DNA of 8,235 bases from Syntrophomonas sp. UBA4807 (GTDB lineage Bacteria > Bacillota > Syntrophomonadia > Syntrophomonadales > Syntrophomonadaceae): the NCBI GenBank assembly GCA_002402575.1, contig DHGD01000164.1, positions 1-8,235 on the forward strand, written 5' to 3'. The notes under the pieces are model-generated. The model was given only the letters and a program-made list of their open reading frames with translations. It was not told the DNA's origin and made no database searches. The position numbers and the translations under genes are program-made. Shown here one piece after another: positions 4,530 through 8,235 of this stretch (its first letter is position 1; the number at the start of each line of letters is the position of its first letter).

Positions 4530-7500
4530 ATGGCAAGAGTTGAACAGTATGGCCGAGTCCAGAGGCTCAGTTATTCAAAGATTGATGAACCCATTGGGCT
4601 GCCCAATCTGATACAGGTGCAGCTCAGTTCGTACCGCTGGTTCATCGAAAAGGGCTTGAGGGAAGCTTTACAGGAAGTATTCCCCATATCCGACTTCACC
4701 GGCAACCTTGAATTGGGCTTCATCGATTACAGTCTGGGAGAACCCAAATACGAGGTTCATGAATGTAAGGAAAGAGACGTAAGTTATCAAGCTCCCTTGA
4801 AACTCAAGGTGCGGCTTACAGATAAAGAGAACGGGGAGATCAAGGAGTCCGAGGTCTATATGGGCGACCTTCCCCTCATGACTGACAAAGGAACCTTTAT
4901 TATTAATGGTGCGGAGCGTGTTGTGGTAAGCCAGCTGGTCAAATCTCCCGGGGTCTACTTCAATGACCGGGTGGATGTGGCCGGCAATAAACTGTACGGG
5001 GCTACCATCATCCCCAACCGGGGAGCCTGGTTTGAGCTGGAGATGGACAGCGCCGGTGTCATCTACACCCGCATTGACAAGACCCGTAAAATTCCAGTTA
5101 CAGTATTGCTTAGATGCATCGGATTCGAAACCAATGAGGCGATCCTCAGTCTTTATAAGCAGGAAGACATCCTTGCCAAAACTCTGGACAAGGATACCAC
5201 TACCAACAAAAAAGAAGCCCTAATCGAATTTTACCGCCGCCTTCGCCCCGGAGAAATGGCCACTGAAGATGCTGCGGAACAGTTGTTAAACAACCTCTTT
5301 TTCGACCCGCGCCGTTATGATATGGCTCAGGTGGGACGCTATAAGGTCAATAAAAAACTGGGCCTGGACATTCCGGTTGAAACCAGGCATTTAACGGTCA
5401 AAGATATTACTGCTACTATTGGTTACCTGATCCGCCTCATTATGGGGGAAGGCAAGACTGATGTGATCGACCACCTGGGCAACCGTCGCTTGCGGTCCAT
5501 CGGTGAACTTTTGCAAAACCAGTTCCGCACCGGTCTAGTGCGTATGGAGCGCGTGGTCAGGGAGCGTATGAGCATTCATGACGTGGAAAGCCTGACCCCG
5601 CAAGTTCTGATCAACATCCGCCCCATAACCGCGGCTGTCAAGGAATTCTTTGGCAGTTCACAGTTGTCGCAGTTTATGGACCAGACCAACCCTCTGGCTG
5701 AACTCACCCATAAAAGGCGCCTGAGCGCTTTGGGACCAGGCGGTCTGACGCGCGAGCGGGCCGGTTTCCAGGTCCGTGACGTACATCATTCCCACTATGG
5801 CAGAATATGCCCCATCGAGACCCCTGAAGGCCCCAACATTGGGCTGATTGGTTCTTTAGCCACATTCGGACGGGTCAATGATTTTGGTTTTATTGAGACT
5901 CCTTACCGCAAGGTAGACAAAGAGACCGGCCGGGTGTTGGAAGAAATCAATTATCTCTCTGCCGATGAAGAGGAAGAATTTGTGGTTGCCCAGGCTAACG
6001 CACCTCTGGATAATGAAGGTTACTTTAAGGAAGACCGGGTTGAAGCCCGCTTTGCCGAGGAAATCCTGGAAGTGCCCACAAACCGCATTGATTATATGGA
6101 CGTTTCCCCCAAACAGGTTTTCAGCGTGGCTACCTCGCTTATACCCTTTTTGGAAAATGACGATGCCAACCGAGCCCTGATGGGAGCCAATATGCAGCGC
6201 CAGGCGGTGCCCTTGATACGTACCCAGGCGCCCGTGGTAGGTACCGGACTGGAATACAAGGCTGCCAAGGATTCAGGCGCGGTGGTTCTATCCAAGAAAG
6301 CCGGCCGAGTGCGCAAGGTCAGCGCCGACCGCATTGTCATCGACAATGACGACGGTGGCATAGAAGTTCACAACCTGCTTAAATTCGTGCGCTCCAATCA
6401 AGGCACCTGCTATAATCAGCGTCCTATAGTGAGGAGCGGCGATATTGTCGAAGCCAATGAGATTATTGCCGACGGCCCCAGCACCTGCAACGGTGAACTG
6501 GCTTTGGGGCGCAATGTCCTGGTGGCTTTCATGCCCTGGGAGGGCTACAACTACGAAGATGCCATACTTATCTCAGAGCGACTGGTTAAGGAAGACGTAT
6601 TTACCTCAATTCACATCGAGGAATATGAGTGCGAAGCCCGCGACACTAAATTGGGACCTGAGGAGATCACCCGCGACATACCCAACGTGTCTGAAGACAT
6701 GCTGAAAAACCTGGATGACCAAGGGGTAATCCGGGTGGGCGCTGAGGTGCGCGCTGATGACATCCTGGTGGGCAAAGTCACTCCCAAAGGGGAAACCGAG
6801 TTGACCCCGGAAGAACGTCTACTGCGCGCCATATTTGGCGAAAAGGCCCGCGAGGTGAGGGATTCCTCGCTGCGCGTTCCGCATGGTGAAGCCGGCAAGG
6901 TCGTGGCGGTGAAACGCTTCTCCAGGGAGAATGGCGATGAATTGCCCCCTGGCGTGAACCAGCTGGTCAGGGTATACATTGCTCAGAAGCGCAAGATATC
7001 TGAGGGTGACAAGATGGCAGGTCGGCACGGCAACAAGGGGGTTATTTCAAGAATACTGCCCGAAGAGGATATGCCCTTCCTGGAAGACGGCACTCCGGTA
7101 CAGATTGTGCTTAACCCCCTGGGGGTTCCCTCGCGCATGAACATCGGCCAGATACTGGAATGCCATATGGGTTGGGCTGCCAGAGCCCTGGGCATCAACA
7201 TCGCCACCCCCGTATTTGACGGTGCCGATGAAGAAGATATATTTGTAAAATTGAAAGAAGCCGGACTGCCCGCCAATGGCAAAGCGGTGCTTTATGACGG
7301 GAGGACCGGGGAGCGCTTCGACCATGAGATAACCGTGGGCTATGTTTACATGCTGAAACTGGCCCATCTAGTGGACGACAAGATCCATGCCCGTTCCATC
7401 GGGCCGTACTCGCTGGTAACGCAGCAGCCTCTGGGCGGTAAAGCCCAGTTCGGAGGGCAGCGTTTTGGCGAGATGGAGGTCTGGGCTCTGGAAGCTTATG

Positions 7501-7988
7501 GAGCCTCCTACACCCTGCAGGAAATACTAACCGTCAAATCCGACGATGTGGTAGGCCGTTTAAAAACCTATGAATCCATCGTGAAAGGCGACAATATACC
7601 TGAGCCGGGGGTGCCCGAGGGATTCAAGGTGTTGATTAAGGAGCTGCAGAGTCTGGCCTTGGATGTTCGCATCCTCTCCGAGGATGATCAGGAGATCACC
7701 ATCAAGGACATTGACTACGAGGTCAATGAAAAGGAGAAAGCCCGCGAACTGGGCCTGGAACTGCCTGAAAGCACGGTGGCCCGTTCCGCACAAAGCGGCA
7801 GTGAATATATAGAAGTTGGCACTGTAGAAGAGCCAGATGTTGACGACAGCGCCGATCACTTAGACGAGGAGCTGTTAAGCGCTGAGGCATTGGATGAAGA
7901 GATATTGGACCAGGATATCCTGGACGAAGAAGTTTTAGAAGTGGAAGCTCTGGACGAGGGTGAAGAACTGGATGAATATCTCGATTAA
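4530..7988 (+). CDS. rpoB: DNA-directed RNA polymerase subunit beta
   Basis: RpoB forms one half of the RNA polymerase active cleft. The product is 1152 residues, without the large insertions of E. coli RpoB. Visible landmarks are the rifampicin-binding cluster FFGSSQLSQFMDQ onward at residue 373 and the catalytic-region segment EGYNYEDA with E676 and D677. GDKMAGRHGNKG follows, with K828 and K836 (E. coli K1065 and K1073), and the C-terminal clamp GGKAQFGGQRFGEMEVW is at 969-985. D384, H394 and S399 (E. coli D516, H526, S531) are all the sensitive, wild-type residues. Beyond about residue 1055 is a tail of nearly 100 mostly acidic residues ending in a five-residue repeat. ATG 4530 follows AAGGGGTGA (4514-4522). 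An adjoining TTG at 4527 would add one residue. The frame is open to 4485, but homologues begin MARVEQYGRVQR, so the upstream part is leader. Confidence 0.98.
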   Translation: MARVEQYGRVQRLSYSKIDEPIGLPNLIQVQLSSYRWFIEKGLREALQEVFPISDFTGNLELGFIDYSLGEPKYEVHECKERDVSYQAPLKLKVRLTDKENGEIKESEVYMGDLPLMTDKGTFIINGAERVVVSQLVKSPGVYFNDRVDVAGNKLYGATIIPNRGAWFELEMDSAGVIYTRIDKTRKIPVTVLLRCIGFETNEAILSLYKQEDILAKTLDKDTTTNKKEALIEFYRRLRPGEMATEDAAEQLLNNLFFDPRRYDMAQVGRYKVNKKLGLDIPVETRHLTVKDITATIGYLIRLIMGEGKTDVIDHLGNRRLRSIGELLQNQFRTGLVRMERVVRERMSIHDVESLTPQVLINIRPITAAVKEFFGSSQLSQFMDQTNPLAELTHKRRLSALGPGGLTRERAGFQVRDVHHSHYGRICPIETPEGPNIGLIGSLATFGRVNDFGFIETPYRKVDKETGRVLEEINYLSADEEEEFVVAQANAPLDNEGYFKEDRVEARFAEEILEVPTNRIDYMDVSPKQVFSVATSLIPFLENDDANRALMGANMQRQAVPLIRTQAPVVGTGLEYKAAKDSGAVVLSKKAGRVRKVSADRIVIDNDDGGIEVHNLLKFVRSNQGTCYNQRPIVRSGDIVEANEIIADGPSTCNGELALGRNVLVAFMPWEGYNYEDAILISERLVKEDVFTSIHIEEYECEARDTKLGPEEITRDIPNVSEDMLKNLDDQGVIRVGAEVRADDILVGKVTPKGETELTPEERLLRAIFGEKAREVRDSSLRVPHGEAGKVVAVKRFSRENGDELPPGVNQLVRVYIAQKRKISEGDKMAGRHGNKGVISRILPEEDMPFLEDGTPVQIVLNPLGVPSRMNIGQILECHMGWAARALGINIATPVFDGADEEDIFVKLKEAGLPANGKAVLYDGRTGERFDHEITVGYVYMLKLAHLVDDKIHARSIGPYSLVTQQPLGGKAQFGGQRFGEMEVWALEAYGASYTLQEILTVKSDDVVGRLKTYESIVKGDNIPEPGVPEGFKVLIKELQSLALDVRILSEDDQEITIKDIDYEVNEKEKARELGLELPESTVARSAQSGSEYIEVGTVEEPDVDDSADHLDEELLSAEALDEEILDQDILDEEVLEVEALDEGEELDEYLD
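7860..7985 (+). repeat. Acidic five-residue repeat encoding the C-terminus of RpoB
   Basis: RpoB residues 1111-1152 form about eight degenerate units with a leucine every five residues, of the form L-[DE]-x-[EDA]-x; examples are LDEEL, LDEEI and LDEEV. The repeat shows in the protein but is weak in DNA because codons vary, for example TTA, TTG and CTG for the leading Leu. This suggests long-standing selection for the pattern and not recent slippage. The stretch is strongly negatively charged and could be helical or disordered. It lies outside the conserved polymerase core. Confidence 0.7.
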
Positions 7989-8042
7989 ATTACCACCAAG
8001 GCTCGTTGACAGTGATTTAACTGCTGGAAAGGAGAATCTGCC

Positions 8043-8235
8043 TTGCTAGATGTCAATAACTTTGAGCGGATTAAAATTGCCCTGGCCTCACCGGAACAGA
8101 TCCGTTCCTGGAGCAGCGGGGAGGTCAAAAAACCTGAAACTATCAACTACCGCACCCTGAGACCAGAAAAAGAGGGCTTGTTTTGCGAGAAGATCTTTGG
8201 CCCCGTCAAGGACTGGGAATGCCATTGCGGAAAAT
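8043..8235 (+). CDS. rpoC: DNA-directed RNA polymerase subunit beta' (5' part, cut by window edge)
   Basis: Only the first 64 codons are present. RpoC is the other half of the polymerase cleft and carries the catalytic magnesium site further downstream, outside this window. The visible N-terminus is diagnostic: NNFERIKIALASPEQIRSWS, then KKPETINYRTLRPEKEGLFC, EKIFGP, and the first pair of the clamp zinc-binding cysteines, C60-x-C62-G-K. The start is TTG at 8043 behind AAAGGAG (8028-8034) with 8-base spacing; no in-frame ATG lies closer to the conserved N-terminus. The gap to rpoB is 54 bases with no terminator, so the two are co-transcribed. Confidence 0.96.
   Translation, partial: MLDVNNFERIKIALASPEQIRSWSSGEVKKPETINYRTLRPEKEGLFCEKIFGPVKDWECHCGK

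Noticed and set aside
8006..8034. Perfect TTGACA at 8006-8011 between rpoB and rpoC, suggesting an rpoC promoter
   Set aside because: No -10-like sequence lies 16-18 bases downstream; the expected position is occupied by the purine-rich ribosome site of rpoC.

Overview
This window is a chromosomal housekeeping locus from a low-to-moderate GC Gram-positive bacterium, most likely a member of the Clostridia (Firmicutes/Bacillota). The evidence is the gene order rpmG-secE-nusG-rplK-rplA-rplJ-rplL-rpoB-rpoC, short single-span SecE, a compact RpoB without the large proteobacterial insertions, very strong AGGAGGTGA-type Shine-Dalgarno sites, and frequent TTG/GTG starts. A Syntrophomonas-like relative is my guess on the general look of the proteins; I cannot confirm it without a search.

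Layout. Bases 1-168 hold what may be the last codons of an upstream gene (possibly tuf), a hairpin, and a strong promoter with an extended -10. Bases 169-2382 are a tight operon: ribosomal protein L33, the SecE translocase subunit, transcription factor NusG, and ribosomal proteins L11 and L1. An L1-binding RNA mimic appears to sit between rplK and rplA. Bases 2383-2559 are an L10 leader with mutually exclusive antiterminator and terminator hairpins, followed by rplJ and rplL, which end at a strong intrinsic terminator (3517-3549).

A new promoter (3552-3580) then drives an unrecognised 234-residue membrane-anchored, secreted-type protein (3657-4361). Another promoter with an extended -10 (4369-4397) and a structured leader with two hairpins precede rpoB. 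RpoB is complete and ends in a long acidic tail with a five-residue repeat. rpoC begins at 8043 and runs off the right edge.

How it works together. The locus supplies the L11/L1/L10/L12 stalk proteins of the ribosome, the NusG that links RNA polymerase to translation, the SecE core of the translocon, and the two large polymerase subunits. The sequence shows several separate control points: one promoter for rpmG onward, L1 feedback at rplA, L10 attenuation before rplJ, full termination after rplL, and separate promoters for the membrane protein and for rpoBC. The region is mostly conventional. No mobile element, CRISPR array or defence system is visible. The least explained parts are the membrane protein, the RpoB tail and the rpoB leader structures.
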